The notes under the pieces are model-generated. The model had not been told where the DNA came from. It saw nothing but the letters and a program-made list of their open reading frames with translations, and did not search any database. The translations under genes were made by a program, and so were the position numbers. This document shows positions 27,103 to 35,839 of a DNA stretch of 64,000 nucleotides, piece after piece. The stretch is from CAG-791 sp963593905. GTDB lineage: Bacteria; Bacillota; Clostridia; Lachnospirales; Lachnospiraceae. Position 1 is the stretch's first letter. Every line of letters starts with the position of its first letter. The stretch covers positions 62,001 through 126,000 of the forward strand of contig CAVBBL010000004.1 of assembly GCA_963593905.1 (NCBI GenBank), read 5' to 3'.

Positions 27103-28512
27103 ATGATCAAGGATAACCAAGTATATTTTAACAGGCTGCACGTAGTCTTAGACGGCGCTGTCGTCATCATCAGCTACCTGCTGTCCTGGTATATCAAGTT
27201 CATGACCCCTATGGCCAGCACCACGCCCGGTATTACAGCTTATTCTGCCCGGACGTATTTCAGCATGCTTTATTTTATCGTGCCGTTGTATCTGGTGCTC
27301 TATTCCATGGACAATCTGTACAATCCCAAGCGGGCCACCCGCATCCGCAATGAGCTTACGGAGATTGTCAGGGCCAATACTATCGGTATAGTGCTGCTTA
27401 TGGTGGTATTCTTCATGATGGGACTGGGAGACTTTTCCAGAGCCTTCATTGGTATTTTCTATGTGATGAATATCATTCTCACCTCGCTGTACCGCTACTG
27501 GATCAGGAAGGTTCTCTATCACTTCAGACGAAAGGGCAATAATTTAAAGCATGTGCTGCTGATCGGGTATTCCCGGGCGGCAGAGGCCTATATAGATCGA
27601 ATTCTTGCTAATGGTCAATGGGGCTATGTGATCCACGGCATTCTGGACGATCACATTCCCAGAGGAACCACCTACCGGGGCATCAAGGTACTGGGCATGA
27701 TTGACAATCTTACCTATATCCTTCCGGAAAATAAGCTGGATGAGATCGCCATCACACTGGCCCTCAATGACTACGACGATCTGGAAAAAATCGTGGGAAT
27801 GTGTGAAAAATCCGGTGTGCATACCAAATTTATACCGGATTACAGTTCGCTTTTTCCCAGTAACCCCTACACAGAGGATGTGCTGGGACTGCCGGTGATC
27901 AATATTCGCTACGTCCCCCTGACCAATACACTGAATGCCCTGTGCAAGCGGCTGATGGATATTGTGGGAGCATTGGTGGCCATTGTGCTTTTCTCGCCGC
28001 TCATGATCTTTGCTGCAATCGGTACCAAGTGTTCCAGCAAAGGACCATTGATCTATAAACAGACCCGAATCGGTCTGCACAGTAAGCCCTTTACCATGTA
28101 TAAATTCCGCACCATGAGAGTGCAGACGGATGCAGAGGAAAAGAAGGGGTGGACCACGAAGGGAGATGCCAGAGTGACGAAATTCGGCAGCCTCCTGCGT
28201 CGGACCAGTATCGATGAGATGCCCCAGTTCTTTAATGTGCTCATGGGTCAGATGAGTTTGGTGGGACCGAGGCCGGAACGTCCGCAGTTTGTGGAGAAAT
28301 TTAAGGAAGAGATTCCTCGTTATATGGTAAAACACCAGGTACGTCCCGGTATCACAGGATGGGCACAGATCAACGGCTATCGGGGAGATACCTCCATTCG
28401 CAAGCGCATCGAATATGATCTTTACTATATAGAAAACTGGAGTCTTGGCTTTGATATCAAGATTCTGTTCCTGACCATATTCAAGGGATTTATCAATAAA
28501 AATGCATACTAG
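27103..28512 (+). CDS. Undecaprenyl-phosphate sugar phosphotransferase (CpsE/WbaP-type)
   Basis: 469 residues. Four N-terminal membrane segments, a Rossmann-like middle domain (LLIGYSRAAEAYIDR) and the C-terminal catalytic bacterial sugar transferase domain with KRLMDIVGALVAIV, YKQTRIGLHSKPFTMYKFRTM, SIDEMPQFFNVL and VGPRPERP. It moves a sugar 1-phosphate (commonly Glc or Gal) from a nucleotide sugar to undecaprenyl phosphate. That is the first committed step of a lipid-linked glycan. It acts in the inner leaflet and probably primes the polymer extended by the GT2 enzymes just upstream. Confidence 0.94.
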   Translation: MIKDNQVYFNRLHVVLDGAVVIISYLLSWYIKFMTPMASTTPGITAYSARTYFSMLYFIVPLYLVLYSMDNLYNPKRATRIRNELTEIVRANTIGIVLLMVVFFMMGLGDFSRAFIGIFYVMNIILTSLYRYWIRKVLYHFRRKGNNLKHVLLIGYSRAAEAYIDRILANGQWGYVIHGILDDHIPRGTTYRGIKVLGMIDNLTYILPENKLDEIAITLALNDYDDLEKIVGMCEKSGVHTKFIPDYSSLFPSNPYTEDVLGLPVINIRYVPLTNTLNALCKRLMDIVGALVAIVLFSPLMIFAAIGTKCSSKGPLIYKQTRIGLHSKPFTMYKFRTMRVQTDAEEKKGWTTKGDARVTKFGSLLRRTSIDEMPQFFNVLMGQMSLVGPRPERPQFVEKFKEEIPRYMVKHQVRPGITGWAQINGYRGDTSIRKRIEYDLYYIENWSLGFDIKILFLTIFKGFINKNAY

Positions 28513-28632
28513 GCTTGTTTTCGCAGGCTGTTTGTGAGATAATGATTTTTGTTGCTATCGCGTAAAACAAAGAAGAATGACGGAAAAAGCCGCCGATGAC
28601 GGTCGGCGTTTTCACGCGGAGGATATAGAAAA

Positions 28633-30096
28633 ATGCCCAGAGATCGCCGATACGATGATCGATATGATGATTACGATACACGCAGCCGCGGCAGAGGCGC
28701 ATCCTATGATGATTATTATGAGGATGACGGCTATAATGATGTCTATGATGACGGCTATGATGATGGCTATGAGCAGGATGTTTATGAGGATGACTACTAT
28801 GAACAGCCTCGCAGCAGGAAGCAGAGTGCAGGAAGCGGACGCCGGAGCCGCAGGGATTCCTATGAGGCGGACGACTTCTATGAGTATGGCGAGTACGAAG
28901 AGGATTATGCCGATGCAAGACGCAGCAGAAACAGCAGCCGCGGGAGCCGGAGCAAGGCCGGGGCGGGCAGCAGAAATGCTGCACATAGCAGCAGCCGCAG
29001 CGCACACGGCGGTGGCGGCGGCCGGGGTCCCCGTCAGCAAAAGAAGAGTATTGTGCCCGTGATCATAACCATCGTCCTGGTTGTAGTGGTATTGATTGGT
29101 TTGGCAGCACTGTTTGGTACTTCCATTCTTACGAAGGTGGGCGGCAGCGACGGCGGCCGTATGGATATTCCGGAGGAAAAGATTCAGGAGACGATCAGCG
29201 ATCAGGTAGCAGAGGAAACCGAGACCGGTACCATGAAGGGCTACAGAAACATTGCCCTTTTCGGCGTGGATTCCACAGAGGGTGACTTAAAGAAGAATAC
29301 CCGTTCCGATACCATTATGATCGCATCCATCAATGAGGATACGGGTGATATCAAGCTGATTTCCGTATACCGTGACACTTACCTGAATCTGGGCAATGAT
29401 TCCTACAATAAGTGCAACGCAGCCTATGCAAAGGGCGGACCGGAGCAGGCTATCAGTATGCTGAATCAGAACCTGGATATGAATATCACCGATTTCGTCA
29501 CCATCGGTTTCGGCGGTCTGACAGATGTGATCAATGATTTGGGCGGTGTAGAGATTGACGTAGATGATGCAGAGCTACAGCACATCAACAACTACCAGAT
29601 TTCCATGTATGAGCAGCTGGGAATGAGCAGCTACAATGCAGTGACTACCACCGGTCTGCAGCATCTGGATGGTCTGCAGGCGACGGCTTACTGCCGTATC
29701 CGTTATACCTCCGGCGATGACTTTAAGCGTGCAGAGCGTCAAAGAGAGGTATTGCAGGCAGTTATGGACAAGGCCAAGCAGGCCAGTGTCAGCACTCTGA
29801 TACAGATTGCCAATGACACAGCCAGCGAGGTTTATACTTCCCTGACACTGGAAGAAATCACCGGTATGTTAAGTGATATCAGCAAATATCAGATCGCCGG
29901 TGAGGATGGTTTCCCCCAGGCAGATTTGCGTGCTACCGGTACATTGGGAGCCACCGGCAGCATCGTTGCACCCAAGGATCTTGCATCCAACGTAGTGTGG
30001 CTGCATAAGTTCCTCTTTGATGATGAGAATTATCAGGTGTCCTCAGAAGTGCAAAGCTACAGCAATCGCATTGCAAGTGATACGGCAGGACTGTAG
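28633..30096 (+). CDS. LytR-CpsA-Psr (LCP) family cell-wall glycan ligase
   Basis: 487 residues. A long cytoplasmic tail (about 1-135) is low-complexity, rich in Asp/Tyr and then Ser/Arg/Gly. One membrane helix (about 138-160) is followed by the extracellular LCP domain: FGVDS, NTRSDTIMIASIN, ISVYRDTYL, NKCNAAYAKGG and FVTIGFGGLTDVINDLGG, with Arg and Asp residues that bind the polyprenyl pyrophosphate. LCP enzymes attach undecaprenyl-linked polysaccharide to peptidoglycan. It sits next to the priming transferase, so it likely anchors this locus's glycan. The tail's length and bias are unusual. GGAGG lies 10 bases before the ATG. Confidence 0.93.
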   Translation: MPRDRRYDDRYDDYDTRSRGRGASYDDYYEDDGYNDVYDDGYDDGYEQDVYEDDYYEQPRSRKQSAGSGRRSRRDSYEADDFYEYGEYEEDYADARRSRNSSRGSRSKAGAGSRNAAHSSSRSAHGGGGGRGPRQQKKSIVPVIITIVLVVVVLIGLAALFGTSILTKVGGSDGGRMDIPEEKIQETISDQVAEETETGTMKGYRNIALFGVDSTEGDLKKNTRSDTIMIASINEDTGDIKLISVYRDTYLNLGNDSYNKCNAAYAKGGPEQAISMLNQNLDMNITDFVTIGFGGLTDVINDLGGVEIDVDDAELQHINNYQISMYEQLGMSSYNAVTTTGLQHLDGLQATAYCRIRYTSGDDFKRAERQREVLQAVMDKAKQASVSTLIQIANDTASEVYTSLTLEEITGMLSDISKYQIAGEDGFPQADLRATGTLGATGSIVAPKDLASNVVWLHKFLFDDENYQVSSEVQSYSNRIASDTAGL

Positions 30097-30195
30097 GGAA
30101 GCAGACGCGGAGCGCTGCGGCACAAATAGAAGCCCAGCGACGGGATCTGGTACCGACAGGATGTGCGTGGTGTGATTATAGCGAGATAAATACGA

Positions 30196-30224
30196 GAGCC
30201 AGGCTGTAAAAGCCTGGCTCTTTG
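30196..30224 (+). terminator. Intrinsic terminator after the LCP gene
   Basis: Perfect 10-bp stem GAGCCAGGCT with AGCCTGGCTC around GTAAA, then TTT. About 100 bp after the LCP stop codon. The T run is short, so termination may be partial. Confidence 0.75.
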
Positions 30225-30245
30225 TGCGATAATAGAATGATGGTG

Positions 30246-30292
30246 AAAGGTTTGAAAGGTTTGAAAGGTTTGAAAGAAATGCCTGACAGCCG
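30246..30292 (+). repeat. 9-bp tandem repeat running into an A-hairpin remnant
   Basis: The unit AAGGTTTGA repeats about three times, then runs into AAAGAAATGCCTGA. That matches the left arm and loop of hairpin A in copy 7, but the right arm is missing. It looks like a truncated, slippage-expanded element remnant upstream of the glycosyltransferase at 30318. Confidence 0.45.
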
Positions 30293-30317
30293 ATAACAGG
30301 ATTAAAGGATTTTGACT

Positions 30318-31271
30318 ATGGACAAATACACGATTGACGCCATTATTCCTACCTACTACCCCACTGACAGATTATTTGCTCTTCTGTCCATGCTGCAGGA
30401 GCAGACAGTGCCGCTTCGGCGCATTTATCTGATCAATACCGAGGAGGCAGGATTTCTGAAGGCACTGGTGAAGCAGGGACTGAATCTGCAAGAGTTTGAA
30501 GCGAAATACCCCAAGGTGCTGGTACGGCATATTTCAAAAAAAGAATTTGACCATGGCTTTGCCAGAAACCTGGGAGTACAGCAGGCACAGGGCGCAGACT
30601 TTACCTTGTTGATGACGCAGGATGCGCTGCCCTATGACAGGCGGCTGCTCGAGGAACTGCTTTCCCCCTTTGCAGAGGATGCGCAGATGGCTGTGACCTA
30701 TGCCAGACAGCTGCCGGAGGAAAATGCAGGGGTGACGGAGCGGCTCACCAGATCCTTTAATTATCCGGAACATTCCAGAACAAAGAGTCAGAAGGATTTT
30801 AAGGCCTTGGGGATCAAGACCTATTTCTGTTCCAACGTATGTGCACTGTACAAGAAGGAGATTTTTGATAAGCTGGGTGGATTTGTAGAACCGACGATCT
30901 TTAATGAGGACATGATCTATGCCGGAACTGCATTGCAGGCAGGATATCACAGCGGCTACCGGGCAGAGGCCAAGGTGATTCACTCTCATAATTATACGCC
31001 CATGCAGCAGTTCCACAGAAATTTCGACCTGGGCGTATCCCAGGCACAGCACCCGGAGATCTTTAAGGCGGCTTCCTCGGAGGGAGAAGGCGTGCAATAT
31101 GTAAAGACAGTGATCAGAATGCTGCAAAAGGAGCATGCTTCTGGAGAAATTCCGGGCTTTGTGGCAGGCTGCGGTGCCAGGCTGATAGGATACAAGCTGG
31201 GAAAAAATTACCGGAAACTCCCCAGACGGTGGATATTGCGCTTTACCATGAGCCCGAATTATTGGAAATAA
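30318..31271 (+). CDS. GT2 glycosyltransferase (RfbF/rhamnosyltransferase-like)
   Basis: 317 residues from ATG 30318, 8 bases after AAAGGA. Opens with IDAIIPTYYPTDRLFALLSML and has a DFTLLMTQDALP segment in place of the usual DxD, plus KEFDHGFARNLGVQQA, a pattern typical of WcaA/RfbF-type rhamnosyltransferases. FNEDMIYAG gives the acidic ED base, and the C-terminal basic helix suits membrane contact. It lies between two terminators, so it is probably transcribed on its own with relQ. Function is likely addition of rhamnose or a related sugar, by family resemblance only. Confidence 0.87.
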   Translation: MDKYTIDAIIPTYYPTDRLFALLSMLQEQTVPLRRIYLINTEEAGFLKALVKQGLNLQEFEAKYPKVLVRHISKKEFDHGFARNLGVQQAQGADFTLLMTQDALPYDRRLLEELLSPFAEDAQMAVTYARQLPEENAGVTERLTRSFNYPEHSRTKSQKDFKALGIKTYFCSNVCALYKKEIFDKLGGFVEPTIFNEDMIYAGTALQAGYHSGYRAEAKVIHSHNYTPMQQFHRNFDLGVSQAQHPEIFKAASSEGEGVQYVKTVIRMLQKEHASGEIPGFVAGCGARLIGYKLGKNYRKLPRRWILRFTMSPNYWK

Positions 31272-31280
31272 AATAGTTAT

Positions 31281-31343
31281 CACATCGGAGAATTCGCCTG
31301 CGCGAAATTCTCCTCGTACAGCCGCAGACAAGCAGAGGTGAAT
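31281..31343 (+). repeat. Hairpin-RBS element copy 10 (C, truncated D) before relQ
   Basis: C hairpin (31281-31317) has intact inner arms GGAGAATTCGC and GCGAAATTCTCC; the outer closing pair is changed to CAC/GTA. D is cut short, GCCGCAGACAAGC running directly into AGAGGTGAAT and the start codon. The return arm of D has been deleted but the ribosome binding site is kept. Confidence 0.88.
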
Positions 31344-31979
31344 ATGGAATTACAGGTTACAGATGAGGGAATAGATACTTATGAGGAAGTGATGCTGGTA
31401 TATGGTTCTGCCTTAAAGCAGATCTCTACCAAGCTGGAGATCCTCAATGATGAGTTTCAGCATGTGCATAATTACAACCCCATTGAGCATATCAAATCCA
31501 GGCTCAAGACTTCGGAGAGTATCGTTGCCAAGCTGAAAAGGCAAGGATATGAGTCTACCATCAGCAATATGGTGAAGTATGTAAATGATATAGCGGGAAT
31601 AAGGGTGATTTGCTCCTTTAAGTCGGACATCTATCGCATCGCCGATATGATTCAGAATCAGAGCGATATCACGATCGTGTCCATCAAGGATTATATTGCA
31701 GAGCCTAAGAAAAGCGGCTATGAGAGCTACCATATGCTGGTGCTGATTCCGGTATATCTCTCCGACCGGATCGTGGACGCCAGAGTAGAGATTCAGATCC
31801 GCACCATAGCTATGGACTTCTGGGCCAGCTTAGAGCACAAGATTCAGTATAAGTTTCCGGGACAGATTCCGGAGCATATCAATGCAGAGCTGCAGGAATG
31901 TGCCAGAATGGTGTCCACATTGGATACGAAAATGCTGACTCTGAATAATGAGATCAGGGAAATCATAGGGGAAAAATAA
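31344..31979 (+). CDS. relQ: Small alarmone synthetase, GTP pyrophosphokinase family (RelQ-type)
   Basis: 211 residues, RelQ size, with no hydrolase domain. Motifs seen: HIKSRLKTSESIVAKLKR, DIAGIRVIC, KSGYESYHMLV and VEIQIRTIAMDFWASLEHKIQYK. The Glu and Gln of VEIQIRT bind Mg-ATP. It makes (p)ppGpp from ATP and GDP/GTP in response to stress, including cell-wall stress in Firmicutes. The start is ATG 31344 at the element's AGAGG; a GTG at 31338 overlaps that site and is unlikely. A strong terminator follows directly. Confidence 0.92.
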   Translation: MELQVTDEGIDTYEEVMLVYGSALKQISTKLEILNDEFQHVHNYNPIEHIKSRLKTSESIVAKLKRQGYESTISNMVKYVNDIAGIRVICSFKSDIYRIADMIQNQSDITIVSIKDYIAEPKKSGYESYHMLVLIPVYLSDRIVDARVEIQIRTIAMDFWASLEHKIQYKFPGQIPEHINAELQECARMVSTLDTKMLTLNNEIREIIGEK

Positions 31980-31983
31980 AAAA

Positions 31984-32016
31984 AGACGCCGGACAGAACA
32001 GTGTCCGGCGTCTTTG
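31984..32016 (+). terminator. Intrinsic terminator after relQ
   Basis: An 11-bp stem GACGCCGGACA with TGTCCGGCGTC around GAACAG, then TTT; preceded by an A run, so it could act from both sides for relQ and GH31. Confidence 0.88.
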
Positions 32017-32375
32017 CAGTTTTTGCAGTAATCGAATGACATAAAATAAAATATCCCCATAAATGAGGAGTGCCCAGGCACCTCTCGGCGCCCGGGCGTA
32101 TTATGAAAAAATTATCTGTGCATCTGCATCTGATGTATTTAATATAACGGATAAATATGAACAAAATATGAACATGATGTGAAACTAAAGTTAATTGTTA
32201 CAAAAGGCGGCGCAAATGAAATAATAATCTATACAAATCTTACAAACGATTTCTCGGCACTGCCAACAGTGTATTGTGCGAATTTTATAGTGGCAGCATA
32301 CGACATGCATCCTATAGGCATCCTATATGCAGCCTGTATGTAGGATGCATGTAACATAACAGTCTGCAAGTGATT
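32017..32375. other. AT-rich intergenic stretch between convergent genes
   Basis: No gene recognised. It contains a GC-rich imperfect inverted repeat near 32070-32097 (GCCCAGGCACC with GGCGCCCGGGC), which could terminate the minus-strand GH31 transcript, and repeated ATCCTATA/GGATGCAT motifs near 32285-32350 of no known meaning. Confidence 0.5.
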
Positions 32376-34334
32376 CTACAGCGGAGAAATACCATCATCA
32401 TCGTATCGTTCATAGGATGCACCCTCATACCCCAACATGACGATGCTCTCTTCCCGGATCTCGGGGACGCATTCGGCAGGATCGGCCAAAGGGATGCAGC
32501 AATCACTGCGTATAAAGAGTGGCACCTCGTTCAGGGCCACCTGTACATAGTGGACGCCCTGCGGCAGGATTTCCCGGTGTGTGATGAGGGATCCGGATAG
32601 CTTTACAAAGAGCATTTCTTCCGGCAGATACACTGTGCGGCCGATGGCATTCTGGGTATATACCGGAGCAATCATGATCTCATTTCCGAGGATCAGCTGA
32701 TCCTCTGTATTTCGGGCAATGGGATCCTTGGGATATACAAAGGCCAGGGGCTTAAACATCATATCATTTCCCAGTGCTGCTTTCATGTACTCGCTGTACA
32801 GATAGGGAATCAGCCGATAGCGGACTTCGATTACAGAGCGGAAATCCTGTATATCCTCGAATTGGTAGACTTCCTGTTCTCTGGTATTGGAGGCAGTGTG
32901 GTTGCGCATTAAAGGAGTGAATACCCCCAGTGCCAGCCAACGCAGCAGCAGATCCCGGCTGGTGTTGCCGGCGAAACCGCCCAGATCGGCGCCGGCATAG
33001 AGAAAGCCGCACATATTCAGGGAAGGCATCATTTTCAGATTCAGTAGTATGTGGGACCACCAGGTGGAATTATCCCCGGTCCAGGTACCGCCGTAGCGAT
33101 GCATGCCGATATAGGAGGAGCGGGAAAAGAGCAGGATTCTCTTACGGGGGGACAGACGCTCGAAGGCCTCTCCGGCGGCTCTGGTCATATTATAGCCGTA
33201 GAGATTATGTACCTGTTCATGGCAGACAGATCTGCCGTCTGCATTGTGATAAAAACGCTGGTAATCCTCATGACTGTTGGCCAGGGAAAAAAGCTCCTTC
33301 ATCAGCTGGAAATGTCGTATTCCCGGATTGTCCTCCTCCATATAGGTGTGCAGATAGTCCTTGAATTTGGCAATACTTTCCCTGGAAAAGAAAATAGAGG
33401 GCTCATTCATGTCATTCCAGAAGGCATCGATACCCTTGGAAATCAGAAAATCATATTGATCCCCGAACCATTTTCTGGCATCCTTATTCAGCACATCGGG
33501 AAAGTGTGACCAGCCGGGCCAGACTGTGGCTTCGAAATAGGAGCCATCCTTTCGACGGCAGAAATATCCCTTTTCGCAGCCCTCTTCGTATACCTTATAT
33601 CCTTTTTCAATCTTTACTCCGGCGTCAATAATAGGGGCAAGGTGAATGTGGTCCTTTTGCATTTCCCGGACAAAACCGTTAAAAGCAGGAAAGGCTTCCT
33701 CATTGACCGTAAAATCCTTGTAGGTATCCATATAATCGATATCCATGTAGAGAAGGTCTATGGGAATATGATTTTCTCTGTGCTTTCTGACTACTGTCCG
33801 GAAATCCTCCGGGGTCTTATATCCGAAGCGGCTCTGCCCGTAGCCAAAGGCGAACTTCGGAGGCAGATAGCTGCGTCCTATGCTCTGACGGAACTGGCGG
33901 ACCACATCCAGATCCGACGTGCCGGTGATCACATACAGATAGAGATCCGCCTGTTCACAGGTCACTGTCATGGTATCTGTGCGTGTAAAACCGATATCAA
34001 AGCGTACCGTGCCGGGGTAGTCAAAAAAAAGACCGGTATGGGTATCGTCGTCAGAAACCAGAATAAAATTGTGGGCGGCGTAGGAAGAATTGCGGTTTTC
34101 GGACATGTTCTGATCATCCGCACAGTCGCTGATATAGAGAAAGCCCCGCTTATTGATGCCGCGGTTGGACTCTCCCAGACCAAAAACCATGGCCTGCGGC
34201 GAAAGTTTCAGAGAAAAACAAAAGCCGTCCTGCAAAGAAATGCTGCCAAAAGCAGGCTGTTGCGTGGAAAGAGAAATAGAGGCGGTGACAGCCTCTGTTT
34301 CAAAGGGAGTTCCGTAACAATATTTGCGGATCAT
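32376..34334 (-). CDS. Glycoside hydrolase family 31 (alpha-glucosidase/alpha-xylosidase type)
   Basis: 652 residues. The GH31 catalytic nucleophile is the Asp in FWNDMNEPS, and the acid/base Asp is expected in the segment containing WTGDNSTWW. Other family markers are KFAFGYGQSRFGY, LLYMDIDYMD and RNHTASN. No signal peptide, so it is probably cytoplasmic and acts on imported alpha-linked oligosaccharides. Substrate specificity cannot be set from sequence. It is monocistronic on the minus strand, has AAGGAGG before the start, and has a promoter overlapped by an operator-like palindrome at 34381-34394. Confidence 0.93.
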   Translation of the reverse strand: MIRKYCYGTPFETEAVTASISLSTQQPAFGSISLQDGFCFSLKLSPQAMVFGLGESNRGINKRGFLYISDCADDQNMSENRNSSYAAHNFILVSDDDTHTGLFFDYPGTVRFDIGFTRTDTMTVTCEQADLYLYVITGTSDLDVVRQFRQSIGRSYLPPKFAFGYGQSRFGYKTPEDFRTVVRKHRENHIPIDLLYMDIDYMDTYKDFTVNEEAFPAFNGFVREMQKDHIHLAPIIDAGVKIEKGYKVYEEGCEKGYFCRRKDGSYFEATVWPGWSHFPDVLNKDARKWFGDQYDFLISKGIDAFWNDMNEPSIFFSRESIAKFKDYLHTYMEEDNPGIRHFQLMKELFSLANSHEDYQRFYHNADGRSVCHEQVHNLYGYNMTRAAGEAFERLSPRKRILLFSRSSYIGMHRYGGTWTGDNSTWWSHILLNLKMMPSLNMCGFLYAGADLGGFAGNTSRDLLLRWLALGVFTPLMRNHTASNTREQEVYQFEDIQDFRSVIEVRYRLIPYLYSEYMKAALGNDMMFKPLAFVYPKDPIARNTEDQLILGNEIMIAPVYTQNAIGRTVYLPEEMLFVKLSGSLITHREILPQGVHYVQVALNEVPLFIRSDCCIPLADPAECVPEIREESIVMLGYEGASYERYDDDGISPL

Positions 34335-34372
34335 GATTGCCTCCTTAAGAACATGGGATATATGCTGTCATG

Positions 34373-34401
34373 ATTATAACGGAAAACGATTTCCAAAGCA
34401 A
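34373..34401 (-). promoter_or_regulatory. GH31 promoter with LacI-type operator in the spacer
   Basis: On the minus strand TTGCTT (34396-34401) and TATAAT (34373-34378) are 17 bases apart. The spacer holds GGAAATCGTTTTCC (34381-34394), a palindrome with one mismatch and a central CG, as in LacI/GalR-family operators. A protein bound there would block RNA polymerase. No cognate regulator is in the window. Confidence 0.6.
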
Positions 34402-34481
34402 TACAAACACATTTCGTGCAATTTTTCCGCAGAACATACCGAAACGGCGCAACTTGTGTTATGATGATGAAAATAAGTTTG

Positions 34482-34537
34482 GAAAAACGCTGATGAAAGT
34501 GTTTTTCTCGTCGGATTTGCACTGCGAAGCAGCAAAT
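34482..34537 (+). repeat. Two short hairpins, possible element relative
   Basis: GAAAAACGC and GTGTTTTTC flank a loop containing CTGATG, like hairpin A, and ATTTGC/GCAAAT with an inner TGC/GCA form a D-like stem. A normal GGAGAG site follows about 20 bases later. Sequence identity to the main family is low. Confidence 0.35.
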
Positions 34538-34569
34538 TAAAAGATAAAATAAGCAGGAGAGTAACGCAG

Positions 34570-35256
34570 ATGACAGGAAATGCAGATGAGATGATCCGTG
34601 CCAATGGCGCAGCGGAGGCAGCGCAGACAGAGCGCTTAAAGAATGAGATCGATGAGTACAGCCAGCAGTTGGAGGAACTCACAGCACTGTATCAGAAGAA
34701 TAATGTGTTGGTGGATCGTCTGCAGAAGATGAATCTGACCGCAGCAGACAGCATGCGCACCATGCTCCAGGAGAATGCGGAGCGCAGAGAGGAAAAGAGT
34801 GAGGCAGATCCGGCAGCAACGGCCAGAGAGCAGGAGGCATTCAGACAGGCACTGTCTGCTTCCATCGATGATTCCCAGAAGAAGATCGAGGAGCTGCTGC
34901 AGCAGTCCGACCAGCTGGCGCACAGAGAGAATGTACGGGTATACAGAAATGTGCAGGCATCCATGATTGCAGAGCTGGAGAAGCAGACGCAGCAGCTGCA
35001 CGATGCCCAGGATGAGCAGACTCAGATTCTGCAGTCTTTGCAGGATGAGCAGCTGCAGAATGTGCAGACCATTATGACATCCGTCAATACCATGCAGACT
35101 CGTCTCGAACAGGTGGCAGCGGACGTGGAAGATATAGAAGAGCCCTCCGGTACAGGTCTGCAGGTGGTGACCCTTGTATTCGCGATTCTGTCTGCAGCGC
35201 TGGGAGTGCTTTCTTTCCTTGGTATTAACTTAAACTGGATTCTGGGACTTTTTTGA
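34570..35256 (+). CDS. Tail-anchored coiled-coil protein of unknown function
   Basis: 228 residues. Residues about 18-190 are almost entirely heptad-like, rich in Glu, Gln, Leu and Ala, and predict long coiled coils. The C-terminus has one or two hydrophobic segments (VVTLVFAILSAALGVLSFLG and LNWILGLF), so it is membrane-anchored with the coil facing the cytoplasm or outside. No catalytic motif. AGGAGAG precedes the ATG. It is followed closely by a flavin reductase gene, but no shared function is apparent. I do not recognise a named family. Confidence 0.8.
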   Translation: MTGNADEMIRANGAAEAAQTERLKNEIDEYSQQLEELTALYQKNNVLVDRLQKMNLTAADSMRTMLQENAERREEKSEADPAATAREQEAFRQALSASIDDSQKKIEELLQQSDQLAHRENVRVYRNVQASMIAELEKQTQQLHDAQDEQTQILQSLQDEQLQNVQTIMTSVNTMQTRLEQVAADVEDIEEPSGTGLQVVTLVFAILSAALGVLSFLGINLNWILGLF

Positions 35257-35271
35257 TCAAAGGAGATAGTG

Positions 35272-35832
35272 ATGGCCAGAGTATTTTGGAAACCCGGCAA
35301 CATGCTTTATCCTGCACCGGCTGTCATGGTCAGCTGTGCAGATGAAAACGGCAATGCCAACATCATGACAGCGGCATGGACAGGCAATGTGAGCAGTGAC
35401 CCTGTGACAGTTTCGGTGTCCATCAGACCGCAGCGTTATTCTTATGATATCATTGACAGGACCGGCGAGTTCGTGATCAATCTGACGACCAGAGCCCTGG
35501 CCTATGCTACAGATTACTGCGGCGTACGATCCGGCCGTGATGAGGATAAATTTGAGGTGCTGCACCTGACAAAGGCACCTTCCGTTAAGGTAAAGGCACC
35601 CGGTATAGCAGAGAGCCCGGTGAGCCTGGAGTGTAAGGTAGTGGATCGTAAAAAAATCGGTGTCCATGAGATGTTCATCGGTGAGGTCGTAGGGGTAGAT
35701 ATCGACGATCAATATCTGGATGAGAAGGGACGCTTTGATCTGGAAAAGGCAGATCTGCTTGCGTACTCCCATGGTGAGTATTTCACTCTGGGAGAGAAGC
35801 TGGGCAAGTTTGGATTTTCCGTCAAGAAATGA
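35272..35832 (+). CDS. Flavin reductase-like FMN-binding protein
   Basis: 186 residues from ATG 35272, 6 bases after AAAGGAG. The N-terminal PAPAVMVSCADENGNANIMTAAW and VSVSIRPQRYSYDII are typical of the flavin reductase-like split-barrel family (FMN-binding). It reduces free flavin or uses bound FMN for electron transfer with NAD(P)H. The partner enzyme is unknown. It lies between the coiled-coil gene and the M23 gene, with short gaps that fit one operon. Confidence 0.9.
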   Translation: MARVFWKPGNMLYPAPAVMVSCADENGNANIMTAAWTGNVSSDPVTVSVSIRPQRYSYDIIDRTGEFVINLTTRALAYATDYCGVRSGRDEDKFEVLHLTKAPSVKVKAPGIAESPVSLECKVVDRKKIGVHEMFIGEVVGVDIDDQYLDEKGRFDLEKADLLAYSHGEYFTLGEKLGKFGFSVKK

Positions 35833-35839
35833 TTAAGCA

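Noticed and set aside
28577..29062. 161-residue plus-strand open frame rich in Met
   Set aside because: Out-of-frame reading of the repetitive LCP tail DNA.
32016..32375. Small gene in the AT-rich gap
   Set aside because: No open frame with a ribosome binding site or recognisable product; only inverted repeats.
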